Assembly: GCF_024585165.1 (NCBI RefSeq)
Contig: NZ_CP029008.1
Span: forward strand, 2,976,001 to 3,040,000
Source: Bradyrhizobium sp. WBOS07
Lineage (GTDB): Bacteria > Pseudomonadota > Alphaproteobacteria > Rhizobiales > Xanthobacteraceae
Direction: 5' to 3'
DNA length: 64,000 nt
In this document: positions 26,968 through 34,960 of the stretch, piece after piece
Numbering within the stretch: the first letter of the stretch is position 1
Layout: each line of letters opens with the position of its first letter
The notes under the pieces: generated by a model
The model's database searches: none
What the model was told of the DNA's origin: nothing
Seen by the model: the letters and a program-made list of their open reading frames with translations, nothing else
Made by a program: the position numbers and the translations under genes

Positions 26968-28026
26968 ATGGCGCTGATGCGCAGGCAGTCCCTGGTCAAG
27001 TTCGACGCGCCCTTGTGCGAGACCATCGTCGACACGCCGAAGCCGAAAGGCGCCGAGGTTCTGGTGCGCATCGAGCGCTGCGGCCTCTGCCATTCCGACC
27101 TGCATATCCAGGACGGCTATGCCGATCTCGGCGGCGGCAAGAAGCTCGACACCACGCGCGGCATGACGCTGCCGTTCACCCTCGGCCATGAGATCGCCGG
27201 CGTCGTCGACGAGGTCGGCCCGGACGTGCCGGCCAGTCTCGTCGGCGCGAGGAAGGCCGTCTTCCCCTGGATCGGCTGCGGCCAGTGCCGCGATTGCGCC
27301 AATGGCGACGAGAATCTCTGCGTGAAGCAGCGCTTCCTCGGCGTCTCCATCGACGGCGGCTTTGCCACCCACGTGCTGGTGCCCGACGCGAAATATCTGC
27401 TCGACTACGATCCCCTGCCCGTCAACCAGGCCGCGACCTTGATGTGCTCCGGCGTCACCGCCTATGGCGCGCTCAAGCGCCTGGTCGACCGTCCGCGCCA
27501 GCGCAACCTGTTGCTGATCGGCCTCGGCGGCGTCGGCATGATGGGATTGTCGTTTGCGCAAGCCATGTTCAAGCAGCCGATCACGGTCGCCGACCTCTCG
27601 CCGGCCGCGCGCGACACCGCGCTGAAGAACGGCGCCGCGGTCGCCTACGACCCGTCCGAGCCCGACGTGATCAAGCGCATCCTGAAGGAGACCGAAGGCG
27701 GCTTCGACGAGATCGTCGATTTCGCCGGCAACGAGAAGTCGATGGCCTTTGCGGTCGCGGTCGCCGCGCGCGGCGGCAAGATCGTGGTCTCCGGCCTGAT
27801 GGGCGGCCAGTTCACGTTGCCGATGGTGCAATGGGTCTACAAGCGCATGACCATCGAGGGCTTCATGGTCGGCACGCTCGCCGAGGCCCATGAGCTGATG
27901 GCGCTGGCGCGCGCCGGCAAGATCAAGCCGACGCCGATGCGCGAGGAGCCGATGGGCGACGTCCAGAAATGGATCGACGAGCTTCGTGCCGGCAAGGTCG
28001 TCGGCCGCATCGTGCTGAAGAACTGA
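26968..28026 (+). CDS. Zinc-binding alcohol dehydrogenase
   Basis: 352 residues, medium-chain dehydrogenase family, preceded by CCGGAGGAAAG. Catalytic zinc ligands: Cys in ERCGLCHSDLH, the GHE motif in LGHEIAGVVDEVG, and the structural zinc lobe CGQCRDCANGDENLC. The nucleotide fold reads LLLIGLGGVGMMGLSFAQA. It would oxidise an alcohol or reduce an aldehyde with NAD(P). It follows rsmA by 23 bp but is not part of the conserved operon; a strong hairpin follows it. Substrate unknown. Confidence 0.92.
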   Translation: MALMRRQSLVKFDAPLCETIVDTPKPKGAEVLVRIERCGLCHSDLHIQDGYADLGGGKKLDTTRGMTLPFTLGHEIAGVVDEVGPDVPASLVGARKAVFPWIGCGQCRDCANGDENLCVKQRFLGVSIDGGFATHVLVPDAKYLLDYDPLPVNQAATLMCSGVTAYGALKRLVDRPRQRNLLLIGLGGVGMMGLSFAQAMFKQPITVADLSPAARDTALKNGAAVAYDPSEPDVIKRILKETEGGFDEIVDFAGNEKSMAFAVAVAARGGKIVVSGLMGGQFTLPMVQWVYKRMTIEGFMVGTLAEAHELMALARAGKIKPTPMREEPMGDVQKWIDELRAGKVVGRIVLKN

Positions 28027-28036
28027 CCGATCGCTG

Positions 28037-28068
28037 GCTGCGGGCCCGACGCAAGTCGGGCCCGCAGC
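28037..28068 (+). terminator. Perfect 14-bp hairpin with GCAA tetraloop
   Basis: GCTGCGGGCCCGAC (28037-28050), loop GCAA, then GTCGGGCCCGCAGC (28055-28068), 10 bp after the alcohol dehydrogenase stop. There is no T run, so termination would depend on the stem alone or on Rho. Confidence 0.6.
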
Positions 28069-28103
28069 ACGGAACGCCTTCGGTCTCGCCGCGTTGGCAG
28101 CGC

Positions 28104-28340
28104 ATGTCCATTCGCTGCACCGTCGAAAGCGCATTCTTCATCGCCTGGAGCTGCCTCGAGCAGAGCGGCGAGCTCGGCCCGCCGGACGAGAGCGCGAACT
28201 TCCTCCTCGACGCCATCGAAGCCCAGCTCAGGACCGGCGAACGCCGGCAGCTGATGCTCGCCAACAGGGCGATCGACGCCTATCGCGCGCACGCGGCCGA
28301 GCGCCGATCTACGGCAGACCGCGAAGCACGGGTGGGGTGA
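28104..28340 (+). CDS. Small hypothetical protein
   Basis: 78 residues from the ATG at 28104 (MSIRCTVESAFFIAWSCLEQ). Helical, with ESANFLLDAIEAQLRTGERRQLMLANRAIDAYRAH in the middle and a charged tail. The start is set by where protein-like sequence begins; there is no strong ribosome binding site. No family recognised. Small proteins of this general type are scattered through this genus. It could be transcribed alone or with the downstream regulator. Confidence 0.55.
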   Translation: MSIRCTVESAFFIAWSCLEQSGELGPPDESANFLLDAIEAQLRTGERRQLMLANRAIDAYRAHAAERRSTADREARVG

Positions 28341-28496
28341 TCTTCATCGCCCCCTGCGGTCTCCGCGGCTAAGGCCGGCGCGCCAACTTTTCGGCCCCTG
28401 AGCCGCCCCTTGTGTGCACTTTGGAACCGTTGGTTCCGCTACGGAAACGTAGGGTTGCGACCGGCGCCGATTCCCGGCCAGCCAAGAGAAGAAACT

Positions 28497-29213
28497 GTGA
28501 CCGGTCGGCCCCCGAACGATCTGCTCCGGCAGCTCGCCCCCCGAGATTTCGAGCTTCTTGCACCTCATCTCCAGCCGGTCGACCTCGAGGCGGGCCACAT
28601 CCTGCATCATGCCGGCGACGCCGTGGCGGCGGTTCATTTCCCCTGTGGTCCCACGCTGGTGTCGTTCGCCGTTCCGGTCGAGGATGACCGCGAGGTCGAA
28701 AGCCTGCTGGTGGGACGCGAGGGAGCGGTGGGCGTTGCCGCCGGCCGCAATGCTTCGCTCGCCTATTCCCGCATCGTCGTGAAGCTCGGCGGCACGCTCG
28801 TTCGGCTGCCGCTGCGCGCGCTCGAGCAGGCGCAGCAACGGTCGGCCGCGCTGCAAGAGGCGTTCTCGCGCTATGCCGATTGCCAGTTCGCGCAATTGCT
28901 GCAGAACGCGGCCTGCAACGCCGCGCATCCGATCGAGCAGCGCGCCGCCAAGTGGATCATCTCCACGCAAACGCGGATCGGCCGGGCCGAGATCCCCCTC
29001 ACCCATGAGCAGCTCGCCGGCATGCTCGGCGTCTCCCGCAGCTATGCCAGCCGCGTCATCCAGATGTTCAAGGCCCGGCGCATCCTCGCCACCCGGCGCG
29101 GCGCCATCCTGATCCTTGACGCCGCGGCGCTCGACGCCAGGGCCTGCTGCTGCAACGATTGGGTGAACAAGCATTGTGACGAGGTGCTCGGCGCGGCATC
29201 GGCCGATGGCTAG
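28497..29213 (+). CDS. Crp/Fnr family regulator 1, C-terminal Cys cluster
   Basis: 238 residues from the GTG at 28497, preceded by AAGAGAAG; an earlier in-frame start would add about 29 Arg/Trp-rich residues. N-terminal cyclic-nucleotide-like beta barrel (LAPHLQPVDLEAGHILHHAGD), dimer helix, and C-terminal helix-turn-helix (LTHEQLAGMLGVSRSYASRVIQMFKARRIL). No N-terminal Fnr cysteines. Unusually it ends ARACCCNDWVNKHC before the last ten residues: four cysteines in eleven positions. That could bind metal or sense redox state. It is tail-to-tail with a second Crp/Fnr gene. Confidence 0.85.
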   Translation: MTGRPPNDLLRQLAPRDFELLAPHLQPVDLEAGHILHHAGDAVAAVHFPCGPTLVSFAVPVEDDREVESLLVGREGAVGVAAGRNASLAYSRIVVKLGGTLVRLPLRALEQAQQRSAALQEAFSRYADCQFAQLLQNAACNAAHPIEQRAAKWIISTQTRIGRAEIPLTHEQLAGMLGVSRSYASRVIQMFKARRILATRRGAILILDAAALDARACCCNDWVNKHCDEVLGAASADG

Positions 29214-29221
29214 CCGCGGTC

Positions 29222-29959
29222 TCAGCCATGCCGCGGCGACTGCCGCTTCTGGTGCAGATAGATCGGGCTGAAATCGCCGAGCCGCTGCAAGTCGCGCCAT
29301 TTCAGCACGATCAGCTCGCCCTCACGCAGATCCATGGCGCCGCTGCGCCGGAGCTCGGCCAGCGTCCGGTTCACGGTCGCGATCGCCATGCCCAGCGTCT
29401 CGCCGAGTTGCGCCAGGCTGATCGGAAAGGGGCAGCGATTGCCGCGGACGAGCTGCGCGGCGCGGGCGCGGTAGAACAGCTCGCAGAACAGGTGAGCCAT
29501 GCGCGCCTGCATCGGCCGGGCGCTGTTGTTGGTGATGGCCTCGCGAAAGATCGCGGCATCGAGCAGCGTCTCGCGCCAGACGGCCAGCGCAAAGGTCGGC
29601 CGCCGCCGGAACGCGGTGAACAATTCGCGGTGCGGGATGAAGGCAACCGTGGCCGGCCCGAGCGCGCTCAATCCGTGGTCCATCTGGTCGATGAACAGGC
29701 CTTGCGCGTCCGGCAGGTCGCCGGTGAGGTGGAAGGCGAGATATTGTCGCCCGCCGCTGCCGAGCAGATGGTAGCGCGCGACCATGCCCGAGACGACCAG
29801 CACCGAATGTTCGGGTTGGTCGCCCTGGCGGATGAAATCCTCGTTCGACTCGAGATCGCGCAGCGTGAAGGTGAGCGCGCGAATCTCCTTTAGATCCTCC
29901 TCTGCGAGCGCGGTGTGCTCGGACAGGTTCCGGATCATCACGTCGTGGGCTTTTTCCAT
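29222..29959 (-). CDS. Crp/Fnr family regulator 2
   Basis: 245 residues; an alternative ATG at 29938 would remove seven. Barrel domain (FTLRDLESNEDFIRQGDQPEHSVLVVSGMVARY), long dimer helix, and helix-turn-helix LAQLGETLGMAIATVNRTLAELRRSGAM followed by the wing LREGELIVLKWRDLQRLGDF. This TVNRTL recognition helix is common in the rhizobial Crp paralogues with no known ligand. Its stop is 9 bp from that of regulator 1. It is divergent from a small gene and regulator 3. Confidence 0.9.
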   Translation of the reverse strand: MEKAHDVMIRNLSEHTALAEEDLKEIRALTFTLRDLESNEDFIRQGDQPEHSVLVVSGMVARYHLLGSGGRQYLAFHLTGDLPDAQGLFIDQMDHGLSALGPATVAFIPHRELFTAFRRRPTFALAVWRETLLDAAIFREAITNNSARPMQARMAHLFCELFYRARAAQLVRGNRCPFPISLAQLGETLGMAIATVNRTLAELRRSGAMDLREGELIVLKWRDLQRLGDFSPIYLHQKRQSPRHG

Positions 29960-30116
29960 GGCGCCGCCAAAAATCGCACCGGTTCTATCAAATGATACGT
30001 CCGGCTCGGGTTCAGCGGACTAGAACGCGTTTCGGAAGCAGAGGTTGCTAATCGATCTGCGGCCGTACAGGTCGTATCCACCCCGTCACCTCGACGACGA
30101 GCCGAGCCGTCCCTTC

Positions 30117-30356
30117 ATGAGCCCTACGCCGATCCTGGAACGTATCCGCAGCCTGTTCACGGCGGATACCAGCGAGCCCCTCGACAGCATCAAGAATGCC
30201 TTCGTCCAGGGCGCGCTGAAGCAGCCGGTCCGGCCGATGTCCGATCAGGAGCTTGCCCGCGCCATTCGCGAGTTCCGCTCTGCGCCCGTCTCCGACTGGA
30301 CCCTCGCAAAGCTGTCGCGGCGATTCGTCGAGGCATCCTGCCCGCACGACGATTGA
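30117..30356 (+). CDS. Small hypothetical protein upstream of Crp/Fnr 3
   Basis: 79 residues from the ATG at 30117 (MSPTPILERIRSLFTAD); a longer form from 30045 is possible but less protein-like. The rest is soluble and helical (SDQELARAIREFRSAPVSDW). Its TGA overlaps the TTG at 30353 as TTGA, which suggests coupling with the next gene if that start is used. No family recognised. Confidence 0.5.
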   Translation: MSPTPILERIRSLFTADTSEPLDSIKNAFVQGALKQPVRPMSDQELARAIREFRSAPVSDWTLAKLSRRFVEASCPHDD

Positions 30357-30373
30357 ACCGGCACGCGAGGCTC

Positions 30374-31075
30374 ATGCCGCATCCGAAGTTCATCGCGCGT
30401 CTGCAGGCCATCGAAGACCTGTCCGAGGACGAACGCCGACAGATCGCCGCCCTTCCCTCCACGCTGCGCCAGGTCGCCGACGGAGAGATCGTGCTGCGCC
30501 AGGGCGAGCCCGTCTCTCGCTGCGTCTTCGTCGTGCACGGCTTCCTCTACCAGGCCCGCATCGTCGGCGACCGCAGCCAGATCCTCGCCTTTCACGTTCC
30601 CGGCGACATGCCCTGCCTGCACACGCTGCTGGTCGCGCCGATGGATGCCGACCTCGTCGGCCTCGGACCGACCATCGTCGGCACCGTCGCGCACAGCCAG
30701 CTCAAGCAGCTTCTCGACGGCTCGATGCATTTGACTCGCGCGTTCTGGCGCGAGACGTTGATCGATGCGGCGATCTCGCGGCAATGGATCGCCCGCCTCG
30801 GAGCGCAGGCGGCCCTGGCCAGGGTCGCGCACCTCATCTGCGAGCTCGCCGCACGGCTGGAGATGGTCGGCCTCGTCACGGACGGCTGCTTCCAGATGCC
30901 GATGACGCAGCGCCACGTTGCAGATGCCTGCGGCCTCTCGATCGTCCACGTTAATCGCACCATCCAGGAGCTGAGGCAGCGCAGGTTGATCGCCTGGGAG
31001 GGCAGCGAGATCGAGCTGCTGCAACCCGGGGAGCTGCGCAAGCTTGCGGATTTCACGCCCGACTATCTGACCTGA
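30374..31075 (+). CDS. Crp/Fnr family regulator 3
   Basis: 233 residues from the ATG at 30374 (MPHPKFIARLQAIEDLSEDE); a TTG at 30353 would add seven. Barrel with TLRQVADGEIVLRQGEPVSRCVFVVHGFLY, dimer helix and helix-turn-helix MTQRHVADACGLSIVHVNRTIQELRQRRLIAWEG. No Fnr-type cysteine set. Closely resembles regulator 2 in layout (the barrel, then W(R)ETL..AAI, then HVNRTI), so both probably come from one expanded paralogue group. Ligand and targets unknown. Confidence 0.88.
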   Translation: MPHPKFIARLQAIEDLSEDERRQIAALPSTLRQVADGEIVLRQGEPVSRCVFVVHGFLYQARIVGDRSQILAFHVPGDMPCLHTLLVAPMDADLVGLGPTIVGTVAHSQLKQLLDGSMHLTRAFWRETLIDAAISRQWIARLGAQAALARVAHLICELAARLEMVGLVTDGCFQMPMTQRHVADACGLSIVHVNRTIQELRQRRLIAWEGSEIELLQPGELRKLADFTPDYLT

Positions 31076-31091
31076 GCGGCGGACGTGACAG

Positions 31092-31718
31092 CTACCCGCC
31101 GGATCGCGATCGCGACCGCTCTTTCCGCCACGAGCGCAGCAGTGGGCCGCCGGGTCCGAGGACCGGATCGGCCTTCGGCTTGCGGACCTTGGCGATGCGC
31201 TTGATGGCGTCGGGACGCTCGCGCGTGTCGGTGCACTCGTCGTAGGTCCCGTCCTGCGGATAGGCGCCGACCACCAGAAAGTCCCGACTGGATTCGATGA
31301 GCCGGTGTCCGGTGCCCGCGGGAAGCACCAGAACGTCTCCGGCCTTGACGCGCAAGATCCGGCCCTTGATGCCGCCGCACTCGATCCTGGCCGTGCCGCG
31401 TGCCACGCCCATCACCTCGTGGATCTGCGAATGATAATGGACGAAGTCATACACCGTATCGCGCCATGACCGGCCCCAGCCATTCGCATCGAACATCGTG
31501 TCGATGATGACGTCAGGGGGAAAGCGCCGGCTCGTCAGCTTCACCGCCCCGCGATAGAGCAACGCCGGAAATTTCGGATTGTTCGGCACGATGCCGTCGT
31601 CGCGAAAATGCAGCGCGGCCGGCTTTCGCGCCCGCACCAGCGCCCGCAGCGCCGCGGCATCGGGACGATCCTCCACCAGCTTCCTGGCGAAATTCTTGAC
31701 CTGATCCTTGATCGGCAT
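31092..31718 (-). CDS. Cupin-fold protein
   Basis: 208 residues. A single cupin core: FVHYHSQIHEVMGVARGTARIECGG, KGRILRVKAGDVLVLPAGTGHRLIES, with metal-binding candidates His-x-Gln-x-His-Glu and the later His in GTGHRL. The N-terminal third (FRDDGIVPNNPKFPALLYRGAV) matches YjlB-like cupins. The C-terminus is basic (RSWRKERSRSRSGG). Soluble, function unknown. It stands alone between the Crp cluster and the repeat nest. Confidence 0.82.
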   Translation of the reverse strand: MPIKDQVKNFARKLVEDRPDAAALRALVRARKPAALHFRDDGIVPNNPKFPALLYRGAVKLTSRRFPPDVIIDTMFDANGWGRSWRDTVYDFVHYHSQIHEVMGVARGTARIECGGIKGRILRVKAGDVLVLPAGTGHRLIESSRDFLVVGAYPQDGTYDECTDTRERPDAIKRIAKVRKPKADPVLGPGGPLLRSWRKERSRSRSGG

Positions 31719-31853
31719 GGCGTCTCCTCAGCCTCGATTCAACCGCGGCGGAGGCGAGAAGTTTCCCAAGGTGAAAACAGCTTGGCGGCGTTCTGCGCTC
31801 CGTGGCAAAACGCCGGCGGCTGAGCTTCAATGAACTGCTCTCACCTTATCCAC

Positions 31854-31965
31854 CGTCATTCCGGGGATGCGTGCGCGAGCACGCAGGCCCGGAATCCATC
31901 GGGCCGCAGGCTCCACCGCACGATGAATTCCGGGCTCGGCCTTTCAGGGCGCCGCGAAATGACGA
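31854..31965. repeat. Palindromic intergenic repeat
   Basis: Begins CGTCATTCCGGGGATGCG, includes GCCCGGAATCCAT and GAATTCCGGGCTCGG, and ends CGCGAAATGACG. CGTCATT at the left pairs with AATGACG at the right. I recall closely similar elements from many Bradyrhizobium intergenic regions; copy number needs a genome search. Confidence 0.6.
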
Positions 31966-32189
31966 GCGGAGGCTGAGGCAACCGCTCGCGAGGCGTCGGG
32001 CAAAACACCCTGGTCAAGCCCTCGGCCCGAAAATATTCTACTTTCCAGAATTTCGGATTTGTGGCATAGAACACTCATCCCGGCCCTCCCAGAGGGGCGC
32101 TTCGCGATCGTCACGAGATGCGGGTCGGGGTGCGGTGGACGCGGTAGCGCCGGCGCGAGAGGCGGTGACAGGGACGGGTGACCGTTGAG

Positions 32190-32620
32190 TCATGCGCGGC
32201 GCGCTACGACACGGCGCGGTCACAGCGGTCTTGTTGATGGTCGGGGGCGCGCACATCGGGCCCCGGATGCTGAGGCAGGGACGTCCGCGGACGGAGAAGT
32301 CGTGTGGTCCCGACGCCCGGGGTTCTGGCGTCAAACCTCGCGGTGATGTGGCGGCCGACCGGCACGCGCATCGATCGGCGGCGAGGCGACGGGGGCAATA
32401 GTGCAACGCTCCCCGAGGAGAGCACGAAGGACACCGTTAAAACCATCCGCGCAGGGAAGGCCGGGCGACCGGCACACCTGTGATCCACCCCGTGTGCATT
32501 TTTCGTTGTGCACGGATCTGCGGGTGCCGCCGGCGCCCGGCCTTCCCTGCGCCCTCTGGTCTTTCGAGGGGCGAACGAACAGCAAAGCTCGGGCGAAAGA
32601 AGCCGCGGGAATGCGAAGGC
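32190..32620. repeat. Long repeat element that mimics coding sequence
   Basis: Contains a perfect 16-bp inverted repeat GCAGGGAAGGCCGGGC (32451-32466) and GCCCGGCCTTCCCTGC (32535-32550). Between the arms is a small GTGCA/TGCAC hairpin. Translations such as AQGRPGAGGTRRSVHNEK recur in databases as spurious proteins of Bradyrhizobiaceae, as far as I recall. Boundaries are approximate. Confidence 0.55.
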
Positions 32621-32639
32621 GCGTCTGCAACCACCCACT

Positions 32640-32746
32640 CGCTGACATCGCCCGCGAAGGCGGGCGATCCAGTATTCCAGAAAAACTCGAGATCGAACCG
32701 AGAAGCCGCGGCGTACTGGATTCCCCGCTTCCGCGGGGAATGACAG
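32640..32746. repeat. Palindromic intergenic repeat
   Basis: TCGCCCGCGAAGGCGGGCGA (32647-32666) is a near-perfect hairpin. GATCCAGTATTCCAGA follows, and the right half has GTACTGGATTCCCCGC and CCGCGGGGAATGACA. CCAGTA pairs with TACTGG. It looks like a two-hairpin mobile-type repeat unit. Confidence 0.6.
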
Positions 32747-32780
32747 CGTCACTCGGAGAAGCGAACTGTCACCTCATACT

Positions 32781-32812
32781 CCGTCATTGCTTCGCTGCGC
32801 TCGCAATGACGG
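32781..32812. repeat. Short hairpin repeat
   Basis: CCGTCATTGC (32781-32790) and GCAATGACGG (32803-32812) form a perfect 10-bp inverted repeat; the loop TTCGCTGCGCTC is the form common to alphaproteobacterial intergenic repeats. Confidence 0.65.
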
Positions 32813-32836
32813 CGGAGAGAGAATGGTCCTATCTCC

Positions 32837-32997
32837 TCTCGTGCCCCGGACGCAGCGCAGCGTCCCCCGCGATGCGGAGCATCGTCGGGAACGGCGCGCT
32901 GCAGAGCCGGGGCCCATGCCGCAGCGGAGTCCGGCGCGTGCTGGGTCCCGGCTCTGCGCCGCAACGCATGCGCGTTGCGGCTTGTCCGGGACACGAG
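32837..32997. repeat. REP/MITE-like palindromic repeat, copy 2
   Basis: Left end CTCTCGTGCCCCGGACGCAG and right end GTCCGGGACACGAG form an imperfect terminal inverted repeat. Internal AGAGCCGGGGCCCATG and GGGTCCCGGCTCTGCG also pair. Same family as 13599 and 54995. The most complete copy in the window. Confidence 0.7.
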
Positions 32998-33079
32998 GGA
33001 AGGTTGCGTCTCCGCCTCACCCCGCTTTTCGCCCGCGCACCGGGCTGCTAGACTGGCGCCATTACTTTGAGGAATTTTG

Positions 33080-34420
33080 ATGCGCGCGAGGATTTTCAAT
33101 CGCGTCCCGGGGCTGGCCGCGCTGGCGCTGCTCGTCGTCGTCGCGGGGCCCGCGTCGGCCGAGAAGCGCATCGCGCTGGTGGTCGGCAACTCCGCCTACA
33201 GGAACATCACGCCGCTCGACAACCCGTCCAAGGATGCGAGCCTGATGGCGGAGACGCTCGGTACGCTCGGCTTCACGCTGGTCGGCGGCCGCGCCCAGCT
33301 CGATCTCGACAAGGGCGCGATGGACATCGCGGTGCAGAATTTCGGCCGGCAGGTCCAGGGCGCCGACGTCGCGCTGTTCTACTATGCCGGCCACGGCGTG
33401 CAGGTGGCCGGCTCCAACTATCTCGTGCCGGTCGGCGCCAATCCGACCCGCGAGGCCGACGTCGATTTCCAGATGACCGACGTCAACCTCGTGCTGCGCC
33501 AGATGCAGGGCTCCGGCACCCGCCTCAACCTCGTGATCCTGGACGCCTGCCGCAACAACCCGTTCGGCTCGCGCGGCCTGCGATCATCGGATGGCGGGCT
33601 GGCGCAGATGCGCGCGCCCGAGGGCACGCTGATCTCCTATGCGACCCAGCCCGGCAACGTCGCGCAGGACGGCAGCGACGGTCACAGCCCCTATACGAAA
33701 GCGCTGGCGACCACGATCCGCGTCGCGGGCCTCGACGTATTCCAGACCTTCAACCAGGTCGGCCTCGCCGTGAAGCGCGCCACCGCGGGGGCGCAGCAGC
33801 CCTGGGTGTCGTCCTCGCCGATCGACGGCACGTTCTACTTCGTGCCGCCCACGCAAGCTGCACCGCCACCGGTCGCGGCGATGCAACCCGATCATTCGCC
33901 TGCCGAACGTTTGCGCGCCGATCCCGACCGCGTCCCCTTGCGCGATGCGGCGCTGCTCAGTGAGCTCAGCGAACGACTCTACGAGCTCAATTTCGATCCT
34001 GACACGCCTGACGGCCTGACGCGCGCCATCACGAAGCTGCAACAGCGCATCGCCATGGCCCCGACAGGCGAAGCCACCGAGGGCCTGCTGCTGCGATTGC
34101 GGAAGATGGAGGATCTCAAGCCGTGGGGCTCGATCGTCTACGGGCCCGACAGCAGCAAATGGGGCATCTCGTGGAATCACGCCTCGCGGCGCGCAGCGGT
34201 GGCGGATGCCCGCGGCAATTGCGCCGGCGCCAAATGCCCGATCGAGCTTTCGTTCTTCGGCAGAAGCTGCGGCGCCTTTGCGATCTCCGACAAGTCCTGG
34301 TCGCTGGTCCAGCGCGAGGGCGTGCAGCGCGCCCGGGACGCTGCGCTTGACGAATGCGGCAAGGCTGGCAAAGCTTGCCGCATTATCGGATCCGTCTGTG
34401 CCGACGGCTCCGGCCGCTGA
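33080..34420 (+). CDS. Secreted caspase-fold protease fused to a DUF4189-like domain
   Basis: 446 residues from the ATG at 33080; GAGG lies 8 bases upstream. A signal peptide covers residues 1-27 (cut after ASA). Then comes a C14 caspase-like domain: EKRIALVVGNSAY at 28-40, the catalytic His105 in YYAGHGVQ and Cys157 in VILDACRNNPF, both intact. A Pro-rich linker (TQAAPPPVAA) and a helical segment follow. The last 100 residues (WGSIVYGPDSSKWGISW, AVADARGNCAGAKCPIELSFF, CGAFAISDKSW, ALDECGKAGKACRIIGSVCAD) match DUF4189, with six cysteines. This is a periplasmic or secreted orthocaspase. Two secreted or membrane genes follow. Substrate unknown. Confidence 0.88.
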   Translation: MRARIFNRVPGLAALALLVVVAGPASAEKRIALVVGNSAYRNITPLDNPSKDASLMAETLGTLGFTLVGGRAQLDLDKGAMDIAVQNFGRQVQGADVALFYYAGHGVQVAGSNYLVPVGANPTREADVDFQMTDVNLVLRQMQGSGTRLNLVILDACRNNPFGSRGLRSSDGGLAQMRAPEGTLISYATQPGNVAQDGSDGHSPYTKALATTIRVAGLDVFQTFNQVGLAVKRATAGAQQPWVSSSPIDGTFYFVPPTQAAPPPVAAMQPDHSPAERLRADPDRVPLRDAALLSELSERLYELNFDPDTPDGLTRAITKLQQRIAMAPTGEATEGLLLRLRKMEDLKPWGSIVYGPDSSKWGISWNHASRRAAVADARGNCAGAKCPIELSFFGRSCGAFAISDKSWSLVQREGVQRARDAALDECGKAGKACRIIGSVCADGSGR

Positions 34421-34447
34421 TACTCTTTCATTTTGGATTTTTTGCTC

Positions 34448-34960
34448 ATGCTCAATTCCATTTCAGGTCCGACAGCCCTCGTCGTCCTCCTCGCCGCCGC
34501 CCTCGCCTCGCCTTCCGCCTTCGCGCAATCCGGCAGCGCCGGGGGATCGATCGGCAATGACGAGAAGTCGCTGTCGGGTTCGCGTTCGGACCGCTCCGCC
34601 GAGCCCGCGCCCTCGGCGCGGCGAAGCAAGCCGGCGGCCGAGGAGCCGCGCTCGTCGTCGCGGCGCAGCGGCGGCGGAGGCGGAGGTGGCGGAGGTGGCA
34701 GCGGCGGCTTTGACGGCGCCTGGGTGGTGACCAGCGTCGGCTGCGGCGGCTCCACGTCCGGCGCGGTCGTCGTCTCCTCAGGCAAGGTCATCGGCCAGGG
34801 CGTCAGCGGCACGGTCAGCCCGAGCGGCGCAGTCAGGACGTTCGGTCAAGGCGATGGCGTGACCTTCACCGGCTCGGGGCGCCTCGGCGCGCGCAGCGGT
34901 TCCGGAAGCTGGCGCCGCTCCGACGGCTGCGGCGGAACCTGGAGCTCTGCGAAACAGTAG
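34448..34960 (+). CDS. Secreted Ser/Gly-rich hypothetical protein
   Basis: 170 residues from the ATG at 34448, 27 bp after the caspase gene. Signal peptide (GPTALVVLLAAALASPSAFAQ). Then a Ser/Arg/Pro low-complexity linker and a ten-glycine run (RRSGGGGGGGGGGSGG), and a compact C-terminal domain: FDGAWVVTSVGCGGSTSGAV, GQGVSGTVSPSGAVRTFG, GSGSWRRSDGCGGTW. Two CGG motifs may form a disulphide. The C-terminal region resembles a small beta-strand domain seen in rhizobial secreted proteins. Function unknown. Confidence 0.75.
   Translation: MLNSISGPTALVVLLAAALASPSAFAQSGSAGGSIGNDEKSLSGSRSDRSAEPAPSARRSKPAAEEPRSSSRRSGGGGGGGGGGSGGFDGAWVVTSVGCGGSTSGAVVVSSGKVIGQGVSGTVSPSGAVRTFGQGDGVTFTGSGRLGARSGSGSWRRSDGCGGTWSSAKQ

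Larger units (their letters stand above)
31719..33079. other. 1.36-kb gene-free stretch rich in non-coding repeats
   Basis: No reading frame here has protein-like composition, a ribosome binding site and family resemblance together. At least five different palindromic or repeat-like elements follow one another (31854, 32190, 32640, 32781 and 32837). The open frames that do occur, on both strands, are Arg/Ala/Gly/Pro-rich translations of the repeats. Confidence 0.75.

Noticed and set aside
32204..32752. Open frames of 60-180 codons on both strands in the repeat nest
   Set aside because: They are translations of inverted repeats (Arg/Ala/Gly/Pro-rich) and overlap one another in several frames.
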